From: Kiritimatiellia bacterium
GTDB taxonomy: Bacteria; Verrucomicrobiota; Kiritimatiellia; UBA8416
DNA length: 42,171 bases
Direction of reading: 5' to 3'
NCBI GenBank assembly: GCA_007129405.1
Contig: SKVN01000041.1
Span: forward strand, 1 to 42,171
Part shown: one piece after another, positions 1-7,747 of the stretch
Layout of the letters: each line of letters opens with the position of its first letter
Position numbering within the stretch: the stretch's first letter is position 1
The notes under the pieces: generated by a model
Seen by the model: only the letters and a program-made list of their open reading frames with translations
Database searches by the model: none
What the model was told of the DNA's origin: nothing
Made by a program: the position numbers and the translations under genes

Positions 1-2
1 AT

Positions 3-1190
3 CTCGATGAAATGCTACAAAAGGCCGAAGGTGCACCGGTCATAAGAATGGTCAACATGATTCTGGTCGAAGCATTACGCACCTCCGCCAGCGATATTCA
101 TATCGAGCCGATGGAAAAAACCATGCGGTTACGTTATCGCATCGATGGAGCCTTGATTGAAAGCCCGGCTCCGCCAAAAACTTTGCAGGCAGCCATTACC
201 TCCCGTATCAAGATCATGTCTGATCTTGATATTGCAGAGCGTCGTGCTCCACAGGATGGACGATTCAACATACGCGCTCTGGGAAAAGAGGTTGATTTAC
301 GTGTTAGTATTCTCCCGACCGTGCATGGCGAAAAAATTGTTATGCGCACGCTCGACAAATCATCTTTGTCACCCAGTTTGGCATCTCTGGGCTTAGACCC
401 CGTATCGGAACGATCCATGACGTATGCCATTCAACAACCGCACGGCATTATCCTGGTTACGGGGCCTACCGGTAGCGGCAAGACAACAACGCTGTACTCC
501 TGTTTGCAGGATCTGAATAAGGTCGATGTCAACATCATCACCTGTGAAGATCCCGTAGAGTATCAATTAGCAGGAATCAATCAGGTTCAGATCAATGACG
601 ATGTAGGTTTGTCTTTCGCCTCGGCACTTCGCTCCATTCTACGGCAAGACCCGGACATTGTGCTGGTAGGTGAGATTCGAGACAAGATCACAGCAGAAAT
701 TGCCGTAAAGGCTGCTCTGACAGGACATTTGGTCTTAAGCACCTTACATACGAATGATGCAGCCGGCGCGGTAACACGCTTAATCGACATGGGTATTGAA
801 CCATTTATGTTAGGATCTGCACTGGTTTGTGCACAAGCCCAACGCTTGTACCGGAAACTCTGTCCGGCTTGCAAAAAACCCGTTGAAATAAGCCCGGACA
901 TGTTTGAAGTAAATCACATTGATCCTGCGTTCTTTGGCGACGCAACGATTTATGGTGCCGGGAATTGTCCTCGGTGCACAAATGGTTACAAGGGGCGCGG
1001 TGCTATCATGGAAGTATTGCTTGTAGATGAAGAGATTCGTCACGGTATTTTGTCAGGCATGAACACAGGGGAAATTCGCAATTTGGGGATCAAACGCGGG
1101 ATGGTCAGTCTAAAAGAGGCTGGACTGACACGTGTTAAAAATGGCATCACAAGTCTGGAAGCTGCGTTAGCCGTAACAGGCGGCGATTAA
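3..1190 (+). CDS. pilB: Type IV pilus assembly / type II secretion ATPase (PilB/GspE), 5'-truncated
   Basis: Hexameric cytoplasmic ATPase that powers pilin polymerisation or pseudopilus assembly at the inner membrane. The open frame runs off the left edge: sense codons (L-D-E) precede the first in-window Met at position 12, and the N-terminal domain of the family is missing, so this is a partial gene. Numbering from that Met, I see the N2-domain motif ASDIHIEP (26-33), Walker A GPTGSGKTT (151-159), an Asp box near 173-184, Walker B-like IVLVGEIRD (216-224), a His box near 239-250 and the zinc-binding cysteines C284, C287, C319 and C322. The tetra-cysteine motif separates PilB/GspE from PilT. 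pilC follows after 46 bp, and a separate pilT lies at 23.5 kb, which favours a type IV pilus over pure type II secretion. Confidence 0.93.
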   Translation, partial: LDEMLQKAEGAPVIRMVNMILVEALRTSASDIHIEPMEKTMRLRYRIDGALIESPAPPKTLQAAITSRIKIMSDLDIAERRAPQDGRFNIRALGKEVDLRVSILPTVHGEKIVMRTLDKSSLSPSLASLGLDPVSERSMTYAIQQPHGIILVTGPTGSGKTTTLYSCLQDLNKVDVNIITCEDPVEYQLAGINQVQINDDVGLSFASALRSILRQDPDIVLVGEIRDKITAEIAVKAALTGHLVLSTLHTNDAAGAVTRLIDMGIEPFMLGSALVCAQAQRLYRKLCPACKKPVEISPDMFEVNHIDPAFFGDATIYGAGNCPRCTNGYKGRGAIMEVLLVDEEIRHGILSGMNTGEIRNLGIKRGMVSLKEAGLTRVKNGITSLEAALAVTGGD

Positions 1191-1193
1191 GCG

Positions 1194-1209
1194 TGGCATC
1201 AAACTTGAT
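1194..1209 (+). promoter_or_regulatory. Weak sigma54-like -24/-12 element before pilC
   Basis: TGGCAT is followed after 5 nt by TTGAT, so the -24 GG is correctly placed (10 nt to the -12 dinucleotide). The -12 element reads GA, not the expected GC, which is a serious mismatch. A start near 1220 would give a short leader for pilC. Reported only because a much better sigma54 promoter is present ahead of the minor-pilin operon and a sigma54 activator is encoded nearby. Confidence 0.2.
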
Positions 1210-1236
1210 TACTATGCATAAAGATAAGGTTAGATC

Positions 1237-2379
1237 ATGAGCCCACCCGTAAACAGAAGTCGTTCCCCAGTAGCGCAATCCAAAAATGCTTCTGCTAAAA
1301 AAACGGCCCCCCGAAAAGGCGGGAAGATTGTCGGGGCACGCAAAATTGTCAACACCCTATTACCTGGGTTTTCCCGTCAGATGGCAGCCATGTTATCGGC
1401 GGGTATGCCGATCGTAGCGACGCTCGAAGCTCTGCATGAGCAAGCGGACAACCCGAACTTCAAAATCGTCATTGCAGGTCTCAAGGCCAACATTGAAAAC
1501 GGGGCAGCTTTTTCCGAAGCTTTACGTAAGTATCCTACCATCTTTGATGATCTCTATTGCAATATGGTGCATGGTGGAGAAATGGGGGGACAATTACCTG
1601 AAACCATCGGTCGTCTTGCTGGCTTTTTAGAAGCATCTGCCAAACTTCGCCGCAAAGTAAAATCTGCAATGATGTACCCTGTTATTGTTTTGTGCATTGC
1701 AATTATTATCGCCATCGGACTCATCACGTTTGTTGTGCCCGTCTTTGGCGAGATGTTTTCGGATTTTGGGGCCGATCTTCCTGGGCCTACGCAATTCTTG
1801 CTTAATCTCAGCGATGGTTTACGCGCATATGGTTTCTATCTACTGGGAGGCCTTGTTGCCGCTGGGTTCGCTTTTAAACGATGGATAAGCACAGAAAAAG
1901 GTGCTTACGCCATGGATCAATTTTCTTTGCGAGCCCCTGTGTTTGGTGAATTGAAACGGCGCGTGGCCTCAGCACGATTCGCACGTACCTTTGGACAATT
2001 AATCCGCAGCGGCGTCCCGATCCTCCAGTCCTTGAAAATTGTTTCAGGCGCAACAGGAAGCGTTGTCGCGGGTGCTATTATCTCAAAATCGGCACAAGCC
2101 GTCGAAAATGGTGAGCCGTTATCAACGACCTTGGTCAATCAAACGATTTTTCCTATTTTGCTGGTGCGCATGCTACAAGCAGGCGAGAAGACCGGCAAAA
2201 TTGATGAAATGATGGATAATATTGCAGATTTCTACGATGATGAAGTGGAGACAATGCTTGCAGGCTTAACCTCCTTGCTAGAGCCTTTGCTCATGGTCTT
2301 TCTAGGGGTTATTATCGGCGGCATAGTCCTTTGTATGTTTTTGCCCATCTTTAAAATGGGTGAAATCGTCGGTGGGTAA
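1237..2379 (+). CDS. pilC: Type IV pilus / type II secretion inner-membrane platform protein (PilC/GspF)
   Basis: Polytopic inner-membrane protein that couples the assembly ATPase to pilin extrusion. The 380-residue length is close to the usual ~400 of the family. Two homologous T2SSF domains are visible: one around residues 45-170 (QMAAMLSAGMPI, then GGEMGGQLPE), and a second around 245-370 (FARTFGQLIRSGVPI, then QAGEKTGKIDEM). Each ends in a hydrophobic segment (about 145-172 and 345-370), with another at about 195-215. The N-terminal 35 residues are Lys/Arg/Ser-rich and cytosolic in character. The AAGG-containing stretch 5' of the ATG is a plausible ribosome site. It follows pilB by 46 bp and is probably co-transcribed with it. 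Confidence 0.93.
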   Translation: MSPPVNRSRSPVAQSKNASAKKTAPRKGGKIVGARKIVNTLLPGFSRQMAAMLSAGMPIVATLEALHEQADNPNFKIVIAGLKANIENGAAFSEALRKYPTIFDDLYCNMVHGGEMGGQLPETIGRLAGFLEASAKLRRKVKSAMMYPVIVLCIAIIIAIGLITFVVPVFGEMFSDFGADLPGPTQFLLNLSDGLRAYGFYLLGGLVAAGFAFKRWISTEKGAYAMDQFSLRAPVFGELKRRVASARFARTFGQLIRSGVPILQSLKIVSGATGSVVAGAIISKSAQAVENGEPLSTTLVNQTIFPILLVRMLQAGEKTGKIDEMMDNIADFYDDEVETMLAGLTSLLEPLLMVFLGVIIGGIVLCMFLPIFKMGEIVGG

Positions 2380-2388
2380 TACGTTTCG

Positions 2389-2410
2389 CCTTTCAAGAAT
2401 TTGAGAAAGG
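2389..2410 (+). terminator. Stem-loop after pilC, weak terminator candidate
   Basis: CCTTTC and GAAAGG pair around a short AT-rich loop just after the pilC stop. It is followed by ATAACTTGTTTT, not a clean T-run, so intrinsic termination would be inefficient. It separates pilC from the regulator gene. Confidence 0.3.
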
Positions 2411-2415
2411 ATAAC

Positions 2416-2443
2416 TTGTTTTCCCAAAATTAGATTGTATGAT
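2416..2443 (+). promoter_or_regulatory. Possible sigma70 promoter for the sigma54 activator gene
   Basis: TTGTTT (3/6 to the -35 consensus), a 16-bp spacer, then TATGAT (5/6 to the -10 consensus) at 2438-2443. The regulator ATG is 56 bp beyond. The -10 is good but the -35 is poor. Confidence 0.35.
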
Positions 2444-2498
2444 GCTCACATCTCGCAAGCGAGCAAACCCGATGAAATAGTAATATACGGAGAAGATC

Positions 2499-3872
2499 AT
2501 GGCCCGAATTCTACTGGTGGATGATGAACCGAGCATATTGAGTGTACTCAGCACGGTATTGCAGGCAGAAAATTATGATGTCGTTTCAGCTTCGGACGGT
2601 CAAAAAGCACTCGATCTCATTCAATCTGACGAATTTGATCTCGTTATCTCCGATATACGCATGACACCGGTTGATGGCATCGAGATTTTGAAAGCACTTC
2701 ACAAAGCGGGATCACAAACATCGGTGATTATGCTCACGGCGTATGGTTCCGTCGAAACGGCGATCGAGGCGCTTAAACTTGGTGCATTTGATTATGTAAC
2801 CAAGCCATTCAAAGTTGATGAGCTACTCATAACCGTGCAACGCGCGTTGCAGTACAGAAACGCCATAACCGAGAATGCCGATCTTAAGGAAAAACTGCAA
2901 ACCCGTTATCAGTTCGATAACATCATAGCGGAAAGCCCCGCCATGAAAAATGTTTGTGACATGATTCGGCGCGTTGCGCCTACTGACACAACGGTATTGA
3001 TCAATGGCCCGAGTGGCACAGGAAAAGAACTTGTCGCGAAAGCCATTCATGCACATAGCCAAAGATCCAAAAAAGACTTTTTGCCGGTAAATTGTGCAGC
3101 ACTGCCGGAACCTTTGCTTGAATCAGAAATGTTTGGTCACGTGAAAGGAGCATTTACAGGGGCCGCAAGTGACAAAGTCGGACTTTTTGAAGCCGCCCAT
3201 GGCGGAACCATATTTCTGGACGAAATAGGCTCCATGCCTCTCTCCATCCAAGGAAAACTTCTCCGTGTTCTGCAAGAGCGTGAAATACGAAGAGTTGGCA
3301 GCAATAAAACCATCAGTGTAGATGCGCGCGTCCTCGCAGCAACAAATGTCCCCCTGGAAAGTTTAATCGAGGAAGGAAAATTCCGGGAAGATCTCTTCTA
3401 CCGCTTGAGTGTCATTCCGATTGCCATCCCTCCACTCAAGGAGCGAACGGAGGATATTCTCCCGCTTGTATATCATGTAATGCGGAAAGAAATTCCAGAA
3501 GGAAAAGAATACCCCTCGCTGGCGCCGGATGTTTGTGCGAGCCTGGAACAGTATAACTGGCCGGGAAATGTACGTGAACTCGAGAATGCAATCAAACACG
3601 GCATCACATTTGCGCGTGATAACCGTATTACAGGCGATGTCCTCCCGCCAAAAATCATGGCGGCTTCGCAAGCAGTGGGAACGGCAACCCCAAGTAAACA
3701 GGCCCCCATTGATGCTGAACGCGCTAAATCCCTGAAATCTTTTCTTCGTGAGCAAGAAAAAGGATATTTAAACAAAGTGCTACAATCCACAGGCGGCGAC
3801 AAAGAAAGGGCTGCCAAATCCCTGAAAATCAGTCTCGCGACACTGTACCGCAAGCTGCCCGGCGAAGAATAG
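2499..3872 (+). CDS. Sigma54-dependent response regulator (NtrC/PilR/AtoC type)
   Basis: Transcription activator of three domains, 457 residues. The receiver (1-115) has the acidic pair D8/D9, phospho-acceptor D52, T80 and K102. The AAA+ domain (about 140-375) has Walker A GPSGTGKE (170-177), an intact GAFTGA loop (217-222), which is the sigma54-contact motif, and Walker B IFLDEIG (238-244). A Fis-type helix-turn-helix lies at about 420-455 (GGDKERAAKSLKISLATLYRK). GGAG 6 nt before the ATG supports the start. No partner kinase lies next to it. It sits after pilC and converges on the minor-pilin operon with only 12 bp between the stop codons, so a PilR-like role controlling pilin genes is likely. 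This inference is strengthened by the sigma54 promoter at 7630-7645. Confidence 0.93.
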   Translation: MARILLVDDEPSILSVLSTVLQAENYDVVSASDGQKALDLIQSDEFDLVISDIRMTPVDGIEILKALHKAGSQTSVIMLTAYGSVETAIEALKLGAFDYVTKPFKVDELLITVQRALQYRNAITENADLKEKLQTRYQFDNIIAESPAMKNVCDMIRRVAPTDTTVLINGPSGTGKELVAKAIHAHSQRSKKDFLPVNCAALPEPLLESEMFGHVKGAFTGAASDKVGLFEAAHGGTIFLDEIGSMPLSIQGKLLRVLQEREIRRVGSNKTISVDARVLAATNVPLESLIEEGKFREDLFYRLSVIPIAIPPLKERTEDILPLVYHVMRKEIPEGKEYPSLAPDVCASLEQYNWPGNVRELENAIKHGITFARDNRITGDVLPPKIMAASQAVGTATPSKQAPIDAERAKSLKSFLREQEKGYLNKVLQSTGGDKERAAKSLKISLATLYRKLPGEE

Positions 3873-3884
3873 GCACCATCTGCG

Positions 3885-5033
3885 CTACCGCAGCCATCCA
3901 CCAACAAGCACTTCAGGTGGAATGGTGGGTTGTAACGGATCCCAGTCTGGACTATCCGAAGGATGCACCACATCTGTTTTGTTATTGATCTCGGTATATC
4001 CGCCCGAAATGATCCCACCATTCAGATCTACGTTGTTATTCACATAGACATTCAGTTTTGCATAAATCAAACCATTGATTGTGCCTAGGTTGCCAATATC
4101 CACGCTCCCTGTCGACAAAATCGCGGGCATCCCCGGATTGGCGGTCTGATGATATTGATTGCGAAGCGTTACATTGCCATTGACAACGAGCGTTCCATGC
4201 CAATTTCCCGCACTAATTTCCACATCGCCATTCACGTAAATGATGCGATTGGTGCCTGAAGGGATATACTCTTGACGATTAGCACCTTGCCCGCTGGCGT
4301 ATGTATTTGCACCAAAGTCCCGAAAAGCAGACCATGCTTGTCCATTTTCGAAATAAAGCCCTTCATCAATCGCTAACTGGCGATAACTATCAAAATTAAA
4401 TTGCGGTAATTCTCGCTCGGCCACATTTTCCTGCCTAGTCGCAGTCAATATCGAATCAACATTACCCACGGCAGAAATAAAAACCTCCGCAGCTCCATCA
4501 GCAGGCAAAAAATCTGCATTGGCGGCAGAGTTACCCCCACCCGTAACCACCTCGGTATTGGAATGTACGTTTCCTTTAATCGAAAATGCCGCTGTATTAA
4601 ACCGCACATCGCCCCCGGACAGAATGGCTCCATCCAAGGAAAAGAGAGCATCATTATGATCCCGGTCCGTCCCCAGCAATTCAACGGAAGCAATCCGCGA
4701 CACAGAATCGATCACCCCGCGACTCGTAATAATGACACTGCCATTCGGAGTCGTTTCGCTAACCACCCGATATTGCCCGCCAGCAAAAACCGCTTGATTG
4801 GTACTATCTTGCCACATTTCATAATTGTCACTCAATCGACCAATCATGTCTGCAATACCGGCTTCCGCTATTTGCAGTGTCTGTGAATCACGCAATTGCC
4901 GTCGCATACGAAAGCTGGCATTTGAAGCCATCGCCAAGATGGCAGCACTCGATAGCATAAGAATTGCACAAAAAAGCATCACGACCAACATGGCCGAGCC
5001 GGCTTTCCGGTTAGCATTCAGTCGTATTTTCAT
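3885..5033 (-). CDS. PilX-like minor pilin-associated secreted protein
   Basis: Last gene of the minor-pilin operon, 382 residues. A short basic N-terminus (MKIRLNANRKAG) leads into a hydrophobic helix at about 14-38, then a region rich in Gln/Arg (residues ~42-60) of the kind seen after the PilX N-terminal segment. There is no canonical G|FTLxE site. The distal half has repeated beta-strand patterns built on Asn-Gly-Asp/Asn-Val steps (GNVHSNTEV, VNGDVEISAGN, VNGNVTLRN), suggesting a beta-helical fold. The start is set by AGGAGG six bases before the ATG at 5033. An in-frame ATG 15 bp upstream would make the Shine-Dalgarno itself code for Arg-Arg, so I reject it. Probably exported and part of, or presented by, the pilus tip. 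Exact role unknown. Confidence 0.75.
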   Translation of the reverse strand: MKIRLNANRKAGSAMLVVMLFCAILMLSSAAILAMASNASFRMRRQLRDSQTLQIAEAGIADMIGRLSDNYEMWQDSTNQAVFAGGQYRVVSETTPNGSVIITSRGVIDSVSRIASVELLGTDRDHNDALFSLDGAILSGGDVRFNTAAFSIKGNVHSNTEVVTGGGNSAANADFLPADGAAEVFISAVGNVDSILTATRQENVAERELPQFNFDSYRQLAIDEGLYFENGQAWSAFRDFGANTYASGQGANRQEYIPSGTNRIIYVNGDVEISAGNWHGTLVVNGNVTLRNQYHQTANPGMPAILSTGSVDIGNLGTINGLIYAKLNVYVNNNVDLNGGIISGGYTEINNKTDVVHPSDSPDWDPLQPTIPPEVLVGGWLR

Positions 5034-5088
5034 TCTGCGCCTCCTCATTTTCAGGGTTCTCTCTTATGCAAAATACGCTATTCCTGCA

Positions 5089-7173
5089 TCATCGCCCCGT
5101 ATTCAACGGGCGTACCTCCGTGATACCCGTCACCTTCTCTGTGCCAAAAGGTCCTTCCTGGAATATTTCGAGTTGGATTTCGACCCCGCGAACAAAAGAC
5201 TGACCATTTACTTCTGCCGTAACAATCCCGTAATCAGGGCCCCGGGCGAGATCGACAACCAGATCCACAATGCCCGTTGGTGCCTCCCATGCAATGGTCA
5301 CATCACGTAATACGGGCAATTTTGTGTGGTCGCCGGCAGACGTAAACGATGCTTCATACTGAACATAGCGTCCCCCATTAATCCAACTGATATTGCTGTT
5401 TTCATTGTCCGTCAGTCCCAAAGTGGGATACCAGTCAGCATCGTGCATATCGGGAAAATCCGAACTGCGAACCCGCATGCGGATGTTCCCATTTGCCCCA
5501 TGTTCAACTTGCGTCCAGGACAATCCTGTAAATTCAGGCGATGATACCCGGGTGTCGAATACACCGGATCGGTAAACCGCATTCGAATAAAGCACCTCCA
5601 TACCCTCCAAGGCAATCACGGTATTTGTTGGTTCATGGTTGATATACGTGAATGTGTAAGCAGGGTCGCCTTCCCATACACTTGCTGAATTTAATAATAC
5701 GGGATTATCATTAAAGGCATTCTTGCGTTGCCATTTGAGGAGATAACTTTTCTCACGATCAATAACGTATGGAATCCAGTCGGACCACACCAATGTGTCT
5801 GCATCAATGCGGATGTGCACAGAGCCATCAAACCGAACTTGTTGAACATCACCAATCGCAAAATCATCATCCACGCCACGTTCTCCAAATCTCACATTGC
5901 GAACATGTAAATGGGCATTGGTTCCAGCACTAAACGCAAATCGGACAAAATCGCCATCAAACAAAATACCTTCAGGGCCACTGGTATCTGCGCTTCCGTG
6001 AATAACGTTCACGACATCCTCTATTCCAGTCATAATCATGGAAGAGTTGGTTGTAGCAGTAACATAGACAGCCTCCCAACTCCGATCATGGTTTACCGCT
6101 ATTACTACTTCAGGGATAAAGGGCGGTTCATTCGTGAAAGACATATCAACGCCACGCCTGCAGTTCCATGCCATTTTCCCCGGCGGATTGTCAAATGTTG
6201 TGTCATTCCAGATGTCGTTATGCACATAAAAGGTCAATTGAGTCGTCGTTGAAGCCGCGCCTATGGTTGGCATGAACGTAAGTTGGCTGCGTCCGCTCCA
6301 AGAAGCACCATGCATCGACATATCTTCCGCTATGATTGTGCCTCCATTTGTCGATGCGCTGAAGTAGGGGTCAGTTGGTCGAGTATGTTCCGGCAGAAAC
6401 CATTCCGCTTCCCGCGGACTACCGCTATAGCTCATGGCAAAACGGTCGACACCGAGCTTATACCCAGTACTCTCGTCGTTTTTCCCCTCTATCGTAAAGG
6501 TCAGTTCGTGCACGCCATTGCTGAGAACAACGCTGCCCCAATTGACCGGACGCGCACGCTCATACTGTGGCGCATACCCATCGAAGCGCGTTTCAGGTGG
6601 GCGAAAGGTCATATTCACGAGATTGCGGAATATCACTTTGCTCGTGGCCGTTTCGCCATGCAGCGCGGCAGCCTGAATATCCGCTACATCCTGCGATTGC
6701 ACTACGATCGCAAGCTGATCGTAAAAATCCGCAGCCGATGCCGATTGGTTGCGCGGATGAAATGTGGAGCGAACCAATTCATCCGGTGATCCCGCCCGCA
6801 CATGATATACAACCGTCGTATCCCAAATTACATTGCCCGCGCTGTCGCGCGGTAATAATCCGTCGCTGCCAGGCGTTGCGAGTGGAAAGCTAATCGCAGT
6901 ATATTCAGCAGCATCCGCTGGGTAAAACGCCATGAGTCCAATTCCCACGCTTGAAAGCCGAAGGTCATGCCGCAAACGCTCCATCGATATTTCCAGGTTC
7001 ATATGCAATTCAGAGCGAACCCCCGCCGCGCGCCATGAGCGGAAAGTGTGAACCAAAGCAGATGTCACCCCACCGATAATGATCGTCGAGATCAGCGATG
7101 CCACAAGAACCTCTAAAAGCGTAAAACCACGAGAGCGGCGGTGCAAAAAGAATAAAGTATACCGGGTCGACAT
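5089..7173 (-). CDS. Large prepilin-like protein (PilW/GspJ-type N-terminus)
   Basis: Middle gene of the minor-pilin operon, 694 residues from the start chosen here. Residues 12-22 give HRRSRG|FTLLEV, a class III prepilin-peptidase site with the conserved Glu at +5, followed by a hydrophobic helix to about 45. The remaining ~640 residues are much longer than normal PilW/GspJ proteins (about 200-350) and contain beta-rich sequence I cannot assign, so this may be a tip adhesin-like minor pilin. Two starts compete. A GTG at 7185 overlaps the upstream stop as GTGA. An ATG at 7173 is preceded by GTGAGG six bases away, and I prefer it. Translation is probably coupled to the upstream gene in either case. 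Confidence 0.82.
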   Translation of the reverse strand: MSTRYTLFFLHRRSRGFTLLEVLVASLISTIIIGGVTSALVHTFRSWRAAGVRSELHMNLEISMERLRHDLRLSSVGIGLMAFYPADAAEYTAISFPLATPGSDGLLPRDSAGNVIWDTTVVYHVRAGSPDELVRSTFHPRNQSASAADFYDQLAIVVQSQDVADIQAAALHGETATSKVIFRNLVNMTFRPPETRFDGYAPQYERARPVNWGSVVLSNGVHELTFTIEGKNDESTGYKLGVDRFAMSYSGSPREAEWFLPEHTRPTDPYFSASTNGGTIIAEDMSMHGASWSGRSQLTFMPTIGAASTTTQLTFYVHNDIWNDTTFDNPPGKMAWNCRRGVDMSFTNEPPFIPEVVIAVNHDRSWEAVYVTATTNSSMIMTGIEDVVNVIHGSADTSGPEGILFDGDFVRFAFSAGTNAHLHVRNVRFGERGVDDDFAIGDVQQVRFDGSVHIRIDADTLVWSDWIPYVIDREKSYLLKWQRKNAFNDNPVLLNSASVWEGDPAYTFTYINHEPTNTVIALEGMEVLYSNAVYRSGVFDTRVSSPEFTGLSWTQVEHGANGNIRMRVRSSDFPDMHDADWYPTLGLTDNENSNISWINGGRYVQYEASFTSAGDHTKLPVLRDVTIAWEAPTGIVDLVVDLARGPDYGIVTAEVNGQSFVRGVEIQLEIFQEGPFGTEKVTGITEVRPLNTGR

Positions 7174-7181
7174 AACCAGCC

Positions 7182-7598
7182 TCACATTTTAACCGCAACG
7201 AGTGTTTCCATCGTCAGAGGAGCAGACAATGCTCCGTCCGACCGTATGGGGAAACGCACACCAACTTCAATTAAAACCGTGTATGGGGCCGTTAGCGTAT
7301 TCGTGTTGATGGTGGTCGAACGACGAAACGTGCCCATCGCATCGATATTCCCGTTGTGATCGATCCGTGTCTCGCTCTCTTCTAGCAGTTCGATACTGCT
7401 GTAATCAAAACTTCTGGCACGTTGAATACGGTTGCGTGCAATAGCATTCGCCCGGTAATGGTTTACGGAAAGGTTTAATGCATGAAACCCCATGATAAAA
7501 GCACTATAAAAGGCTCCTAGAAATAGCACCAATATAGCGGAAGCTACCATCACTTCCGTCAAGGTAAATCCCGCTCGACCCTGCTTAGACGTTTTCAT
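7182..7598 (-). CDS. PilV/GspI-like minor prepilin
   Basis: First gene of the minor-pilin operon, 138 residues. The N-terminus KTSKQGRAG|FTLTEV is a textbook prepilin-peptidase site with Glu at +5 of the mature protein, followed by one hydrophobic helix (about 16-38). The small C-terminal domain ends in KM. I place the start at 7598 because AGGAGG lies upstream (7612-7617, 13-nt spacing, slightly long) and the peptidase leader is then a normal 10 residues. An earlier in-frame Met at 7670 would add a Cys-rich, non-leader-like extension and would lie upstream of the predicted sigma54 start site. The stop overlaps the next gene. Confidence 0.85.
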   Translation of the reverse strand: MKTSKQGRAGFTLTEVMVASAILVLFLGAFYSAFIMGFHALNLSVNHYRANAIARNRIQRARSFDYSSIELLEESETRIDHNGNIDAMGTFRRSTTINTNTLTAPYTVLIEVGVRFPIRSDGALSAPLTMETLVAVKM

Positions 7599-7611
7599 AA
7601 CTCTTGTGCAG

Positions 7612-7617
7612 CCTCCT
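7612..7617 (-). promoter_or_regulatory. Shine-Dalgarno AGGAGG for the PilV-like gene
   Basis: Perfect AGGAGG on the - strand, 13 nt before the ATG at 7598. It lies just downstream of the predicted sigma54 transcription start (about 7619), giving a leader of only about 20 nt. Confidence 0.6.
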
Positions 7618-7620
7618 GGT

Positions 7621-7641
7621 ACATAACATAGCATGTTATGT
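7621..7641. repeat. Perfect 9-bp inverted repeat upstream of the minor-pilin operon
   Basis: ACATAACAT (7621-7629), 3-nt spacer AGC, ATGTTATGT (7633-7641). It overlaps the -12 half of the sigma54 promoter candidate and abuts the Shine-Dalgarno. It could be a repressor operator or an mRNA stem, but if transcription starts near 7619 it would not be in the mRNA, which favours a DNA-level role or coincidence. Confidence 0.6.
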
Positions 7642-7645
7642 GCCA
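7630..7645 (-). promoter_or_regulatory. Sigma54 (-24/-12) promoter for the minor-pilin operon
   Basis: The - strand reads TGGCACATAACATGCT: TGGCAC, 5 nt, then ATGCT. GG and GC are separated by exactly 10 nt as required, and five of the six -24 positions that matter plus the -12 GC are consensus (TTGC becomes ATGC). The predicted start, about 12 nt beyond the GC, falls near 7619, immediately before AGGAGG and the PilV-like ATG. An NtrC-type activator with intact GAFTGA is encoded 4 kb away in the same locus. Confidence 0.65.
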
Positions 7646-7747
7646 TACACGAGGAATAAATTAAATGCATACATTAACGGCATAAAATGGGTTGATTTTG
7701 TATCGACATTTCGCACGAACGCCAACAAAACGCAAAATTGAGAACAT

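Noticed and set aside
3473-4021. A - strand gene of 182 codons between the regulator and the PilX-like gene
   Set aside because: It overlaps two well-supported genes and its sequence has no domain-like character.
5034-5048. Earlier start for the PilX-like gene (MRRRRM)
   Set aside because: Its Arg codons are the AGGAGG ribosome site for the ATG at 5033.
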